Shown here one piece after another: positions 1-22,967 of a DNA stretch of 64,000 nucleotides; positions within the stretch are counted from its first letter, which is position 1; each line of letters begins with the position of its first letter. A model generated the notes under the pieces. That model did not search any database. It saw only the letters and a program-made list of their open reading frames with translations, and was not told the DNA's origin. The stretch is from NCBI RefSeq assembly GCF_021018895.1, contig NC_079365.1, forward strand, positions 20,510,001 to 20,574,000, given 5' to 3'. Position numbers and translations under genes: made by a program. The DNA is from Seriola aureovittata. Its lineage: Eukaryota; Chordata; Actinopteri; Carangiformes; Carangidae.

Positions 1-77
1 AGGGCTCGTGTCCGCAACATCTGCCTACATCATTCAGCAACTTCTTCAAACTGTCCAGCGCTGCGCGTTTTTCTTAC

Positions 78-138
78 CTCGGTTTCTCCTCGGGTTGGCT
101 TGTTTCCTTCGTTTGCCCCGACTTTCCTCTGTCATCAT
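78..138 (-). CDS. ZEB-family zinc-finger/homeobox repressor, first coding exon (partial gene)
   Basis: Twenty codons plus one base run from ATG-ATG at 138 to a GTAAGA donor at 77-76. The peptide is MMTEESRGKRRKQANPRRNR. The block KRRKQANPRRN is the hallmark N-terminus of ZEB1 and ZEB2, the E-box-binding repressors of epithelial genes, where a short first coding exon also ends in phase 1. A similar basic RRKQ motif in SALL and FOG proteins recruits the NuRD complex, so the same role is possible here. The start is the first in-frame ATG and has G at -3; the frame is open upstream but has no earlier ATG. PRRN resembles ZEB1 more than ZEB2 (PRRK), but 20 residues cannot separate paralogues. The rest of the gene lies beyond the left edge. 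Confidence 0.78.
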
Positions 139-300
139 CGCACTTAATTTCGTCTCAAAAAGTTGTCCGGGGAGCGGCGCGTGTGTGCGTTTGTCCCGAG
201 TGCCTGCCTGCAGAATGAATGGTGTTGAGGCATCGCCTTCGGTCACAGCGGGAGACTCAGACCTTGATGAGACTCCAAGCGGAGGCGACGAGCCGTGAGG
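139..300 (-). promoter_or_regulatory. CpG-rich 5' UTR/promoter of the ZEB-like gene
   Basis: The stretch just upstream of the ZEB-like start is rich in CpG (for example ggagcggcgcgtg near 171 and gcggaggcgacgagccg near 280). Most of the next 5 kb is AT-rich and CpG-poor. This is the usual signature of a vertebrate promoter or 5' UTR. The transcription start cannot be placed from sequence. Confidence 0.5.
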
Positions 301-2448
301 AGGAGTGATGTCAGCAGCAGAGGTTGGCCCTGAGGTCAGCCCCTGGCATCGCGAACGTTCACCTTCCTCATTTACTAAGAAATGGCGTTAAGACCCGCAC
401 ACTCAGCCTGTGAACATGTTAAAACATCCGTTATACTTTGACAATGTATTCCCCCGAATTCGCTGCACTGCACCTCCTCTTCAGAGAGGGAATCCCAGGA
501 TCGTCGATGTCCCAGCATGTGCTTGTTTCCTTCATGTAAACGTGGGAATTCACGGCATTAACTTTTCTCCACCATATCATCCAAAGCCGATTAACGACAT
601 GTATGAAAAGAAGTAATTTCTTCTGGGTAATTTAGTTAGGTTACTGTTCAGAATATGTTCAGAAGAAATTATGAGAGCGATTGGGGGACTTTATGGACTT
701 CATGTGGGACTTTCCTCATCACGTTTGATGCTGCAACTGATCAGAAAATTTCATTCCTCTCTATCTTATCTTTATCCTCCCACAGCCCGAGATGTGAGCT
801 TCTAAATCTTCTTAATCTACAGGCTGTTGACGAGATGCAAATTGGGCTCATCACGCTACGTTTTCACCACGAGGTGAAGATTCTACTAACTGCAGGTTAA
901 TGGGAACAGGTATGTGCGCACCCCACCCCCCTCCCCCCCTCGACCCCTCCTCCTCCTCCACTCAGTGGTTTATGGCTCGACTGTTATGCACGTCGCACCT
1001 GCGCTCAAGTACCCTGGAGTGGACCCCGTCCTGCGCCCCATTCACCCCTGGATGGCTGTAGGAAGTGGTGCATTGACGGTCCTTTGTGTTGCAACCTGGA
1101 CCTTAATCTGTTTTGCAACTGAAAAAAACATCCGAAATAAACTCTAACGCAGCGTTCAGGACCCCCACCTTGGCTTTCTAGTGCCCCACCACCACCACCT
1201 CTTAGTAAGTCTGTGAGGTAATAAAAGCGAGTGGGGTAGCTTTTCGCGACGCATAATGTGTCCTGCCAAACAACGGAGTAAACAAAACTGGCACAGTGAA
1301 GGAGATTAGAGAAATTAAAAAAAAAAAAAAGTAGGTTAAATTCCAATAATTATACAGCATTATCACATGTATAAGCCTATTATAACACTGCCATATGAGA
1401 TTTGCAGCCCATATAAAAAAAGTCACAACTGACTAGACAGAGGCATTATTGAAGTGAGGCATAGCCTATATTTTTAAAATAATAATTTAATGATAAGCCA
1501 TTTTGGTAGAAATCCTCATAATCTACCATAATCATACTTAATTATGAACATATTACACTTTCTACGAAGCTAACAATGATAAAAAAAAAAAATTCCACCT
1601 TATTACTCTTTCAACTCTACATGAGCCCAAGGTCACATTTTACATAAGACCCTTTCCCTACATTATCAGCTCACAGTTAAAAAAAAAAACAAACTACATC
1701 CCCCTTCATTCCTTCACCCATCTCGACTGCTGGGGGTTTGTCTCTTAATGGATTCTGGAAGAGAAAGCATCCTGAAGGTGGGGAGGGAGCGGAGGGCCGA
1801 AGAAAGAGAGGGACAGAAGGGTCATCACCGCCCTTTGTCGTGGGATGGGTGGAAGAGAGGGAGGAGAAAGCGAGGGAGGTGAGGAGGGGGCAATAAACTT
1901 TGCTACAGATGAGGGTCACAAAGGTGCAGAGGTGCTTCAGAGGTCCTGGGAGCTGTTTTTTTTTTTTTTAAAGTTATGTAAAGTTGTATTTGAAATGAAG
2001 TCGATATGTTTTTCATTCATATCCACTGATTTCAATCAAATTGTACATTTCTGAAGGAGGCCCGATTTGTTTACATGTGCAGATGGACAAATTGCAGCTT
2101 GTTACATGGTACCTAAAGTTTAGAGCTGTAGGTTTTATTGTTTTTTCGACTTTAATAAAAAGTGCCATGCTGCGTTTTCTTTGATATGTTTAACCAGTCA
2201 AAGATACAATAAATCAACCATTCACGGAACAGCCCTCTTCATTAGTTTGAAATATGAACCTACTGCACCTCTTTTAAACCCTGCTGTGTGCAGGGTTTAC
2301 TCATGTGATTGCAGATGGACTAAGGTTGGAGTATTGAATGTTTGTGCACATTCTTGTTTTGGCTCAGTAGTTGCAGTGTATCAAGGACACAGCAATGCTG
2401 TGTCGGTAAAGTTTGAGTTTTCTGTTGTCTTGTTGAAACAACTGCTTG

Positions 2449-2523
<75 letters not shown>
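2449..2523. repeat. Compound (CT)n(CA)n microsatellite
   Basis: About 14 bases of CT are followed by some 60 bases of perfect CA. Confidence 0.97.
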
Positions 2524-2526
<3 letters not shown>

Positions 2527-2911
2527 GGAGCATGGAGGAAGCAGTCCCACTGGGGTTTTGTCCCCGTCTGTGGTCTATGGGTTCAAAGCATCTTGCATGG
2601 GGAGGAGAGCCCTTAAACAGCATATTAAGCAGGAGTTAATTATATGCCAACCTAAGTGACAAAGGAAAAGAAAAGGCTCCTTCTGAATGGCAAGACAAGA
2701 AAAGAGAAAAGTCATTATGCTGCCCACTTCTTTGCATTTGAAAAACTCAGTTCTTATTTTGGCACTTCCATTTGTAACTCTACAGAAGAGTGGAGATCAC
2801 GTTGTGGAGAGTCGACAACACTATCATCGCATCAGTGCTATTTAACTTTTTTTTAATATATGTATTAGAGTCGAACACAAACTTGTTCAAGAAAATAATT
2901 TAGAAAAACAT

Positions 2912-3012
<101 letters not shown>

Positions 3013-4828
3013 TCTCTAATTCTGTGATAGAGAAACTATGGCAGTTTTGCATTACAATCACTTTGGCCTGAGGCAGGAGACAAAACAAAGTTTCCAAAAG
3101 GTCCAAAGTGTTTAAGGAAAACAATCAGTGAAGGTCACTGTGATTTACCTCTGACATTTATATCATTGTGTCGAATAAGGAGTTAAGTTAGAATCTAAAC
3201 ATTAAACAAATAAAGGGAAGCCTATTCAATATCTTCAACAACAATTTCCTCTACAGAGCATAGCACCGATCTCTTTTAGCTTGTGCACCTCATCGCAAGG
3301 GTGACAGTTAAATGTTGACTTTTGATGTGTGAATACCTCAAGTTGTTTTGTTGGCTGTGACAGTCGTTGTTTTGTGCACAAATATTTCCACAAATGTGTG
3401 TATTCAACACGTTGCCATAAAATTCTGAACTGAAAAGCGGGATTCGTCTTCTTTGATCCCCTCTGAGCTGCCCTTCCTTCAAAAAAAAAAAAAAAAAATC
3501 TATTCGATCCTGTTGTGGGGAGATTCAGCTATTGTTTCAGATCAGAAATGATGGACACGCCAGATTACAAATCAGTAGTCCGTCAGGAGAACTTCCCCTT
3601 GCCTCGGAGCAAATGAGTCAACTTTAACATCACTGCCAGGCTGTAGTGGCTGCCGTGAGTCTACTGTGCCATGCCACAACACCACAATGCCAATATCGTC
3701 TAAGCACACTGGGGCCCCTGAAGCAATATGAGCCAACACTGTAAAAAGTAATGGTAGTGGTGGTGTTTTAAAAGGTTACTGTAAATCAGCTTTCACCAAA
3801 CACAGCAGATTAAATGAAAGTGATAACACATGACAAGGTGTTTTACAAAATTGCGAACAAAAAAGAAAAAAGAAAAAAAAGAAACAGACAGGGCGGAGAA
3901 GTCTGTTATTAGAATATTCTGATGCGGGTAGTGTAATATTTGAGTGTATTGCCACTTTCCATGGGTGTGGGTTTGGGTTCAAATCCTCATGAAGTTTTAA
4001 AAAGTTTGCTTGTAGACAGTTTAACTTATAGTCTTTTGAAAATGGGAATCAACTAGTTTACCTACCTAGTAAAGCTGCACATGGCAGAAGTACTGTAGCT
4101 ATTGTTGCTATGGTTACAGACAATTCTAGGCTACAGCTTGCGCAGTTCTTGAAATGAAAAGTTACGTTCACCATGTCTGTCTTAAAACAATAGGAGCACA
4201 TATGACCACTGGAAAAAGGTTTTGCTTTATTAAATCATTCATTCTGTTCATATTGACCATAAAAAGAACTCTTTTTCAGGCACTTTCAATGCAAGGGATG
4301 GCCAAAAATATATTGCAAAGTTTAAATGAAGTTATTATTAGGCTTCAGCAGTCATAGGCCTATAAGTAGTGTAGTTAATAAAATCAAGTGGGTGTCCTCC
4401 AAAGTTAAAATCCCCTGTTTGTGTTTCTCTGTTAAGCTTTAACTTTGTGAAGGGATAAAAATAACTTTGTACGACTGTAACTTGGGAAGATCCCCACTTG
4501 ATTTGTTTAACTTGAATGGCTGAATCCCTATATTATCTTAAGTAAGTTTTCAATATATTTTTACATGGAAGGAAGGAGGAAAGATTTTGTTCCCCATAAA
4601 CCCACATTTTGAAAAGTATTAACTGGAGGAATAATTATAGCAAGAAAAAGTTGTTTCAATGATCTTACGGGCACCTGAATATTTTTTTGAGACAGACTTG
4701 AACAATTATGAAACTATAACTTCAATATTTCCAGTAGTCATGGTCTAATTACTCATTGTTAATTATAATTATTTCTAATTAGGATATCAGTTTTACTTTG
4801 TAGCTGTGTAGTTTAAGTAAGTGAACAG

Positions 4829-5106
4829 CAGCGGTTCTCAACCTGGCAGAAGGATACGTCATGCATGCCAAGATAAATCTGAGGGGTGTTTAAAGGGATG
4901 AGAAGGAAAAAAATACCCCTGTTACACAAAATTATGTTTATTTCTTCTGCCTTTTCTCTAATTCTGCTTCAATCTGCGGGAAAAATCACTCGTTGGTTGC
5001 ACAGCTCATAACTCACTTCCACACCACCATATCCTGTGATGTGGGGTCACAAATAGACATGACTTCACTTTAAGGAGTCACAAGCCCAAAAGATTGAGAA
5101 CCGCTG
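4829..5106. mobile_element. Non-autonomous hAT-type DNA transposon (Charlie-like MITE)
   Basis: The element begins CAGCGGTTCTCAACC and ends TTGAGAACCGCTG, which are inverted copies of each other. The form matches the CAGNGGTTCTCAACC ends of vertebrate hAT/Charlie elements. The flanking octamers gtgaacag (4821-4828) and gtatacag (5107-5114) agree at 6 of 8 positions and fit the hAT target-site pattern nTNNNNAn. Only 278 bp long with no transposase, so it was mobilised in trans. The decayed duplication implies an old insertion. Confidence 0.8.
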
Positions 5107-5959
5107 GTATACAGTGTCATATGACACAGTATCATGGGTATGAACTTTTTAACTCCCATTTCTTCTCCCAGTTTTCCCATCAGCCTCTCACAGATGTCTT
5201 TTAGAGAATATATGTGATGTTGATAATATTTTACAAGCAGCAGTTTTTCTTTCTTACAGCATTCAGCAGCCCACACTGCCAGTGCCCATCGACCACAAAG
5301 AGCCTGTCCAGGCACTGATGTCATAAACATTAGCCATTTTTAACGCTCATCCACTTATTTATTATAGCAGCCTAGCAGATCACTGTGGCGCATAAAAGGC
5401 TGCCATGACAGGCAGGCTTAAATCATATTCATAACAAGGGGTTTTCCAATCAGCCTGTGGGAACAATTATGTCAGATTAATATCCTCTGTTTGGCCACTT
5501 GGTTAGACTTTTAGAAATTATGGGGTGGATTCTGCTGGATCACAATTATGCAAAGCAGATAGTACAGCTGGGCTATCTAGGAAGTTCTGCATTCAAGTTA
5601 TGCTATGGGCCTTCATTTGAAGTGAATGAAATACTGTCTGCCTTCTGTGCTTGTTCTCAGGCGGTACTGCACTCTATTGGAGGAAAGGAGTCACTGCATT
5701 AATCCACAAGGCACGAAAGCAAATGTCATCCAGCAGAGCGAGCATTCATTATACCCATATTATAAAGGGACACTTGTTTTATGGATATTTGACTCCTCAT
5801 CCTACAATTACAATCACAACACATGAGCTAAAACCCTGTCTCCTTAAAATTTTAAATGTGTAGATATGGCTTGTTACAACAATCTGAGTACTGCTGTAAG
5901 GAAACACAAAGCCACACCACAACACACAAAAAGAAAAATGTTTGACAAACATTCTGCAT

Positions 5960-8242
5960 CCATCCCAAACTGAACATGTTTATTCATAAACTGGTAAAAT
6001 ATAGCACATTTGTATAAAAATGTAGAAAATTGTACACAAAATATAACACTTGGCTTTTGTCTATTATAGTTAATGCTACTATTATAGCTTTCTGTTGCTA
6101 AAGGTGATATTCTTTTGCCAGCAAAAAAGTCCGAATGAAGGATGACAGTTATAAAAAAAAACAAAAAACAAAAAAACACACAGACACATATAGAAGGCAA
6201 CATCCATAAAGTTCATTAATATAAAAAGATAATTTTATACAAAACATCTCATACATTCTAAAGAACAGCACTATCAGTCAATGTTGCTTATTGCTAGTGT
6301 TAGTGTTGTGTTAAAATAGACTATTTGTGCATCTTTTTCTCAGTCGTTTTAAGGTGTCTTTGGTACGTCGTACACTTTTTCCAAAATGAATGAATGTTCA
6401 TTCCTGCTAATGCTTAGTAACACTTTGAAGTGACGCTACTAGTAAATTCTGAAAAGTCACATAAAATGCTTCAGCAACACTTTCATGTGGCCTTATTGAG
6501 TCTAGCGGTGCTCAGATGTGTTCTTCAATGACTATTTCAAAATACTGTGACAATTCTTTACTTTTATCAAAATGAGGTTCATGTGAATAGTCATAAGAGA
6601 CAGAGACCTTTCCACACAGTGCTGTAGTCAGTGCAAAGCCACAGTGTAAAATTAGTTCTCCTGCCAAGAGCTGCAGCCTTCTTTCACATGATGCAGCTCA
6701 ACAGTCGCACAAAAAGTACCTCAATGTACCTCAATGTACCTATACAATATGTATTTTACTACAGTGGTAGCAAGTGATAAAATTCCTGCTTCTTGATCCC
6801 CTATCCTGAATTAGTAATGCAGATTTTTCCAAATAACTCCTCTTTGGGATAAGAGAGAAAGTGCAGCAGCACTATACTATGAATGTACCTCCATTTCTCA
6901 AATATAGACAACTATTACTGATCTGTTTACAAATACAAAGCAGCTGATTCGGGTTTAATTAAAATAGCCGTCATCCTCAGCTGAGTCATGTACGAGTCAT
7001 AGGTCTGGTTAATGTTGAGCGAATGCAGTATGTATGAATATATCAGACATATTGTAATGTGGAGGGGATTGCTGCACATATTATATTTGAGCTTTACTTG
7101 TAACCCCTTATGTATGTACCTTAGAAAGAGCAAGGCACTTTCTGTTTTGCAGTTATAAACACCACTGAAAAATGTACACAGCTGCTTCAGGAACACTTAC
7201 AGTAAACATGTGGAGTGCAAACTCTCTGTCTGGAAAGGCAATTACAACATAATTTGAACAGCAAAGATTCAAAATTCAAAGTCCTGAGTGTCTGTGTGTA
7301 GGCTATGTGTGCATCTGTGTCTGCATTTGCACATGTGTGGGAATACTATGTGTGTGTCTGTGTGTGCATTTGTGGGAATACTGATATGCCACTGGTACAG
7401 ATTGCGATGTTCATGACAAGGAACAAATCCCTAGCAATACAGATTAATATTTAGTAGCACCAAGAAATTATTTCTCAAAGACTAAAAGCGTATCTTTCTC
7501 ATCCTTTCAAAACAACCATCTTACTAACTCCCATCTGAACACTGGCCTTCACAATCCAAGCAGTCGATCACGAGACAGGGGATGTCTCATTGTCATATAC
7601 ACAACATATATAAATGTATATAAAACGTATTTACATGTAGGCCTATCCTTCTCTGGTCTACTGTTGCCACAGCCCTGTGACTGGAATGCCTGTTTGGAAA
7701 AAGTTCCTTATCAGTTTCATATCAGGCATTTAACTCTGTGTCTCGGGCACAGAAAACTACCAAGTACCAAGGCAGTGAAGGAAGAATACAGCAAGGGAGA
7801 TTGATCAGGCACCTTTGGTTTTAAGGTTTACGGCGAGGATTTTTACAATTTTGAAACCTGTGATGGGACCACATTAGTAGCTTCGTCTCAACTTGCAACC
7901 AGAACGCATTACAACATGACGTTATTCCTGTTAAATGCGTATCCAGTAGCAACAGACCCCTTGCCAGTTGAGGGTCCTGGCTCGAACAAGGGTTAATGTG
8001 TCAGGTTTATGTATAAAGGCTTATGGGGATGTATAAAACAGCCCAGAGTAATGATCCATTACAGAAATGTTCCATTCAAAAGTTTGTCTGTCTTACCCTA
8101 ACTGACCTTTCTTGCAATCTACAAGAGAAAATCACTATAAGCAACAGGAGTTAAACATTTTAAACCCCAGGCTGGTTACATAAAGACCTTGCCAAAGGCT
8201 AAAATTGATTGATAGTCTGAATATATGCCTAAGAGTTGTCTT
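5960..8242 (-). other. gli1: gli1 3' UTR (predicted)
   Basis: This follows the gli1 stop codon for about 2.3 kb without a convincing exon. On the minus strand an AATAAA signal lies at 5984-5979, and a strongly GT-rich stretch follows at about 5935-5905, the arrangement expected around a cleavage site near 5960. Other signals such as ATTAAA near 6955 could give shorter transcripts. The long AT-rich UTR suits a tightly controlled developmental regulator. Confidence 0.6.
5979..5984 (-). terminator. gli1: Poly(A) signal AATAAA of gli1
   Basis: Canonical hexamer on the minus strand, with a TTTTTGTGTGTTGTGG-type downstream element about 50-70 bases further on. Confidence 0.55.
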
Positions 8243-18172
<9,930 letters not shown>

Positions 18173-19399
18173 TGGAGCTCCTGGAGACCTGCTGCTCCCC
18201 TTACACCCTGGACCTGACACACGGAGACAAGGACACGGTTAGAGGGAAGAAAGAGGAAATTCAAACAAACCCAGCCCAACCAAACAAAACTAAACTCCAC
18301 CAGAAAGAAAAACCAAATACACAAAAACAATTGTGGTTGGGTGAAAAGAAAAAGAAAATGTAGGATGTTAATAACATACCAAACCAAGCAAAACAGTTCA
18401 AGGGCAAAATAAGCTCTCTCTGAAAATCATGAGTCATACTTATTTTAAACAGATGGTATAAAAGTACTAAATCCATTACTTAAGTGAAGGTAGGACTATA
18501 AAAAACATAGTAGTAGTAGAAAATGAAACACACATTGTAAAACTATTTAGTTAACATCAAACATTATTAAAAATAAACTCCTATAAATAAATAAATTCCT
18601 GCATTCAAAATACTGAGAAATGTGTTGGTTTTTTTTTTTTTTTTTACACGGTGGTGCTGTAGCCTACCTGCTTCAATAGACAATATGTAATATTCTATTA
18701 GTTTATATTTGGAATATAACTGTAAAACAATACAACATTTTTAACGGTGTACTTAATCCCTTAAAAGTCACAAATATAAAACTAAAACAACTGTTGTCAA
18801 TTTACAATCAGGTCAAATCTGCAGCAAATAAATCACAACGCAAGAGATGCCCCTTCTGCAGCCACACGTTTATAGAAATATAAGCATTTAAAACTCCATT
18901 TGGAGAGATGAAACGTGACACACAAGTAACATGAACGTATGAGTACATAAAGCTAAAGTGAGTCCTCTTGACAGCAATTTGATCCGGTACACGGAATAGA
19001 CAAAGTATCTTCACATTTTAAAAAGACTTTTGATACATAAGAAGCCTAAAATGCCTTGCTCCAACCTGAGGTGACTGTATACATTACAGAGACTTTAAAG
19101 GCAAGTCATGTGATGGTACTGATGTGCCCTGACATACTCCTACAGATTACACAAAAACCTTGTGACACAAACTGCGGGCTTGGCTTTAATCTCTCTTCTA
19201 AACAGTCTTGTACCTCAAACGCCGCTGAACTAAACAACTAAAAACCTGCCACACCTGCCCATCCTGGAAAGTAGTGATCAACATGGAAAAGACACACTGA
19301 AGAAGAAAATCAGGGTTTTTGCCTCGAAGCTTAAAAGACTAATAGTTAACGTGAAGCTGGCACCAAAATCAGATTAAAATGGGACTAGAACAGAGCTAC

Positions 19400-19617
19400 G
19401 CAAGCCTAATGCATTCACCTAAGAAGAAAAAGGCTTGCCCTGTTTTTGGGCAGTGTAGTGTAGAATTTCTTGTTTTTCCTGAATTAATGAGATTATTATC
19501 TCAGAGGTTTTATTTTTCCAAGAAAACTTTTCTCAGAATTCTGAGATATTAATGTCATTCATTCAGAAAAAACAGGGGAAACATTTTTTTTCTGAAATGA
19601 ATGCATTACGCTTCTGT
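19400..19617. mobile_element. Foldback (MITE-like) element
   Basis: The left arm includes CCTAATGCATTCACCTAAGAAG and TTTTTCCTGAATTAATGAGATT. The right arm carries inverted, diverged copies of both (CAGAATTCTGAGATATTAATG and CTGAAATGAATGCATTACG). The whole segment can fold into a long hairpin. No coding capacity, and the family is not recognised. Confidence 0.5.
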
Positions 19618-20159
19618 ACAGAGCAGCCTTTTGTATCAAACTCATATTGAGACGGTATCTTTCAACAGGAGTGTATGTGTAAGGTAATTCTAGCTGAGTG
19701 ATCGCAGGAACAAGCACCTGCTCATTACAGACATCCAACCACATCAGTGCAAGTACTAATAGTCAGAACTGAGGGCTCTTACAAGTTTACAGAGGTAATT
19801 AACACCAAAAAAGTACTGCACACACCGATGTCATGGGGACAGGCTATAGCTTTTTTTTTCCATTATTTTGTGTATGTGCTCTCTAACAATTTTGTTTTAA
19901 CAATGCAACAATAAATTTTCTTTCTGATGCCACATTCTTTAGCTCTGCCTTTAAGTCCTTGTCATGCATGTGGAATCAAAATATCACATTGCTGTTGTTC
20001 ATGTGACAAGTGTTCAAACCCAGTGTGAAAGCTGCTGCCCAGTGCAGATGAAAGCTCTGTGGTTTGAGTGTAACAGGTTGCCAGGCCTGTTATGTAGTAG
20101 CACAAGTGTTAAAAGGGCAGCAGGGACCTATTTAAGCCCACAAGCCAACAGGGGGATTT

Positions 20160-20290
20160 GGTAGGCAAAGTTAGCCAGTGGCTAAATAACGTGGGCGGTC
20201 CAGGGCTAATTGCACATATTCAGCACCAGCTTCGGATGTGTGTATGATAATTAGTCGGAAGTGCTAAATAGAGATCTCGCCGAGCACCTC
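20160..20290. promoter_or_regulatory. Candidate enhancer-like block with GLI-variant site
   Basis: The block is compact and not low-complexity. It contains TGGGCGGTC at 20192-20200, which is GACCGCCCA on the other strand and one base off the GLI consensus, plus several TAATT homeodomain-type words. Conservation cannot be tested here. Confidence 0.25.
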
Positions 20291-20568
20291 AGCTGTCCAG
20301 AACTAATAAATACCGAGAAGGGGGTCCCCAGACAGCCTGACACACACATACACACACACTGACACACCTGTCAGTCTCGCCAGGGGGTAGCATGATAATC
20401 CAGTGGCCACCAAGTCTACCGAGAATGTGTGTGCATGTGTGTGTGCATGTGTGCGTGTGTGTGTCAAAGAGTGAGTGTGGCTGTGAATATACAGTTTGTA
20501 CTGTGTAAGCCCAGTGGCAGGTGTGTATGAGAAGAGAGTCTTGGAGACAAGTGTATTTGCAGCACAGC

Positions 20569-20593
20569 GTGTGTGTGTGTGTGTGTGTGTGTG
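20569..20593. repeat. (GT)n microsatellite
   Basis: About 25 bases of GT. Looser GT/GC repeats lie nearby at 20426-20464. Confidence 0.9.
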
Positions 20594-22967
20594 AGTTGGA
20601 GAGTGTGTTTGACATGATAAATGGTGGTGGATCTCAGAGTGAGAGTGAATAATGTATGAGACCACCTTAAGCAAGCTGGAATCTTTAGAAAAATATGTTT
20701 GTGCCTATATGTGTTTCTCCTGGGAGCAAGGCAGGGAGTGTGTGCCTGAGTGTTACTGTTGTAGCTCTACGTACACACACTCAACTGTGTTGTGTATTTT
20801 ATTTGCATGGTACACAGTTTACACTGCTACCCAGTGAATTACTGTAAAGTCAGTGCAACAGCAGAGTAAGTCAACATCATAAATATTTAGCAAGTCTGAG
20901 CGATCCTGCCTACTAGAAATTACTTCTATAGACTACTAATCTGCAACAGCAAATATGCTCTTTAGGGAAACATAACCCCACTTGCCAAGAGGCCAAATAC
21001 TGAAAACATTAAAGTTGGAGTATGGGACTTTTACATTCAAGCCTATCAGCACCGTGTCCGTGGTGACATTCCCGCTGGCGCTGGAGCACCAGTAGCGATT
21101 CATTTTTACGTCAACCAGCAATGATTGGTTTGTCAGAGCTGAGGAAGGGAGCAACCGTAACGAAGGAGACAGAGTAGGCTACAGCAACTTGGAACAACCC
21201 ATGCAGCAACTCCACGGCTAGGACAAACACAGATTTCGGTTGGTATGGCTTTTCTTCTTTGACAGGTTGGTATTTTTACAATATTTGAAGTAGGCTATGT
21301 AGCTATTACATTCACCTACTGTAAATAAGGTATTTTTGTCTTCGAACTCAGAATACGTCAACGGTGTTTATGTAATTTCTTTACCAGTAGGGAGAGACAA
21401 AATGCGATTGTTGTTTGACTAGTCTAGACTGGTAAATAAACAGCTGTTAATGCTAAAGTTGGCTATGTAGCAATAGCAAAACCAACCACATGAGTGAGAC
21501 GTGAACCCAGAGAAGTGTAAAAGTCAATATTGATTGTTTCTGTGAAAATGAAACACTACTAAAGCAGGGGCATTTCCATACAAAAAGGTTTGTTTGAAGA
21601 ACATATATATATTTTTTATATACTTAATGATGACTTTCAGGTCAGGAGAAATTTTCAAAACTTTATACTACTCACTACTAGAATTAAACAAGTCTCATCT
21701 ATATATTTTGCAAAATGCATGTGTATATATGCTTTCCATCCATTATATGTGTACATGTATGGATATATGGATTTACCATCTGTAATATGTATGTACAGAT
21801 AGATGATTTCATACATGCATGGTGCTGACACAGGTGTCGTGGCATTGTGCTATTTTAGGTCAATATTTTGTGAGAAACTCTAAGGGAGTTTGCTCCCTGG
21901 TGTAATTTGTGGTGCTGGGTTTGAGAGGGACGGGGCAGCAGCATATTAAAAACCCCAAGGCCATAAATCAAACGCCTAACTAAACAAGCCTGCTCCACTG
22001 CGGCACAGCGAGCTGGGCTGGAGCTGAGGATGAGGACAGGAAGTCCAGCCACTTTCTACACCCAAAACCTCCCCATTCAAACACTCCAAGTTCACTAACC
22101 CGGCAACATCACCACCCCATACAAATAAGCCACACCTAACAGCCAGACATCTTGCACAGTTACTCTGTCTCAAACATCAATAACCATACACAGCACTATG
22201 ACAAAACCAGAGTGAAAAAACCTTGAAAATAAAATGACCACGACACTCAGTGCGAAAACAAGGTGTATGTTGTATAAGCTGCAACTAACAAACAATTTCA
22301 AAATTAATTAATTTTTTAATTAATGTGCTAATTGTTCAGTCCATGTAATGTCAAAAACAAATTCATTTAGAAATCAGATAAACAACTACTAATTTCAACA
22401 TGTATTTTAGATAATAATGTACTTAATGAAAAAAAAAAACCTTGAAAGAAATTCAAAAAAGCATTACCAATTTCATTTGTTGCATGAAAATCCTACCTTC
22501 ATTATTCCTTTTCATAGTTCTTTTTTGGGCACTGTATTATGTTTCCAGAGTGAGACAAACTCATATAAGTCTATTTTATCTTCCTGGACTGTGATATTAG
22601 CTGAGCTTTGCTTTATTACTGGATATGTTAAAACAAGCCCAAGAAGTCTTGACTGTGGTTTATCGCAATAAATTTCCATTCTGACTTACCTACTTAGTCA
22701 CCAAACCAGCTTACCACCAGTAAATAAAATATGGTTTTGTATCCTTAATGAACTATTACTCATTCACCAGAAACCCAACCACTGCACTGTAAGGACCCGC
22801 CATTCAGCAAAAGCTAATGCTAAATACAAGAACAGATCTGGTCCTGGCTTTTCTGTTATAGGAATCAAACATTTACAGATTTATGTAACCTCTGAAAGAA
22901 GACAGAACACATTTCTCTTACGAACATAAAAATCTTAATATATAAAACGCACCTCTACCAGTCCAAT

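Noticed and set aside
8..298. 96-codon plus-strand open frame at the left edge
   Set aside because: It is antisense to the ZEB-like exon and explained by CpG-rich sequence.
2181..2639. 152-codon open frame
   Set aside because: Its core is a Thr-His repeat coded by the CA microsatellite.
3968..3990. tRNA B-box-like GGGTTCAAATCCTC
   Set aside because: No A box or cloverleaf can be formed around it.
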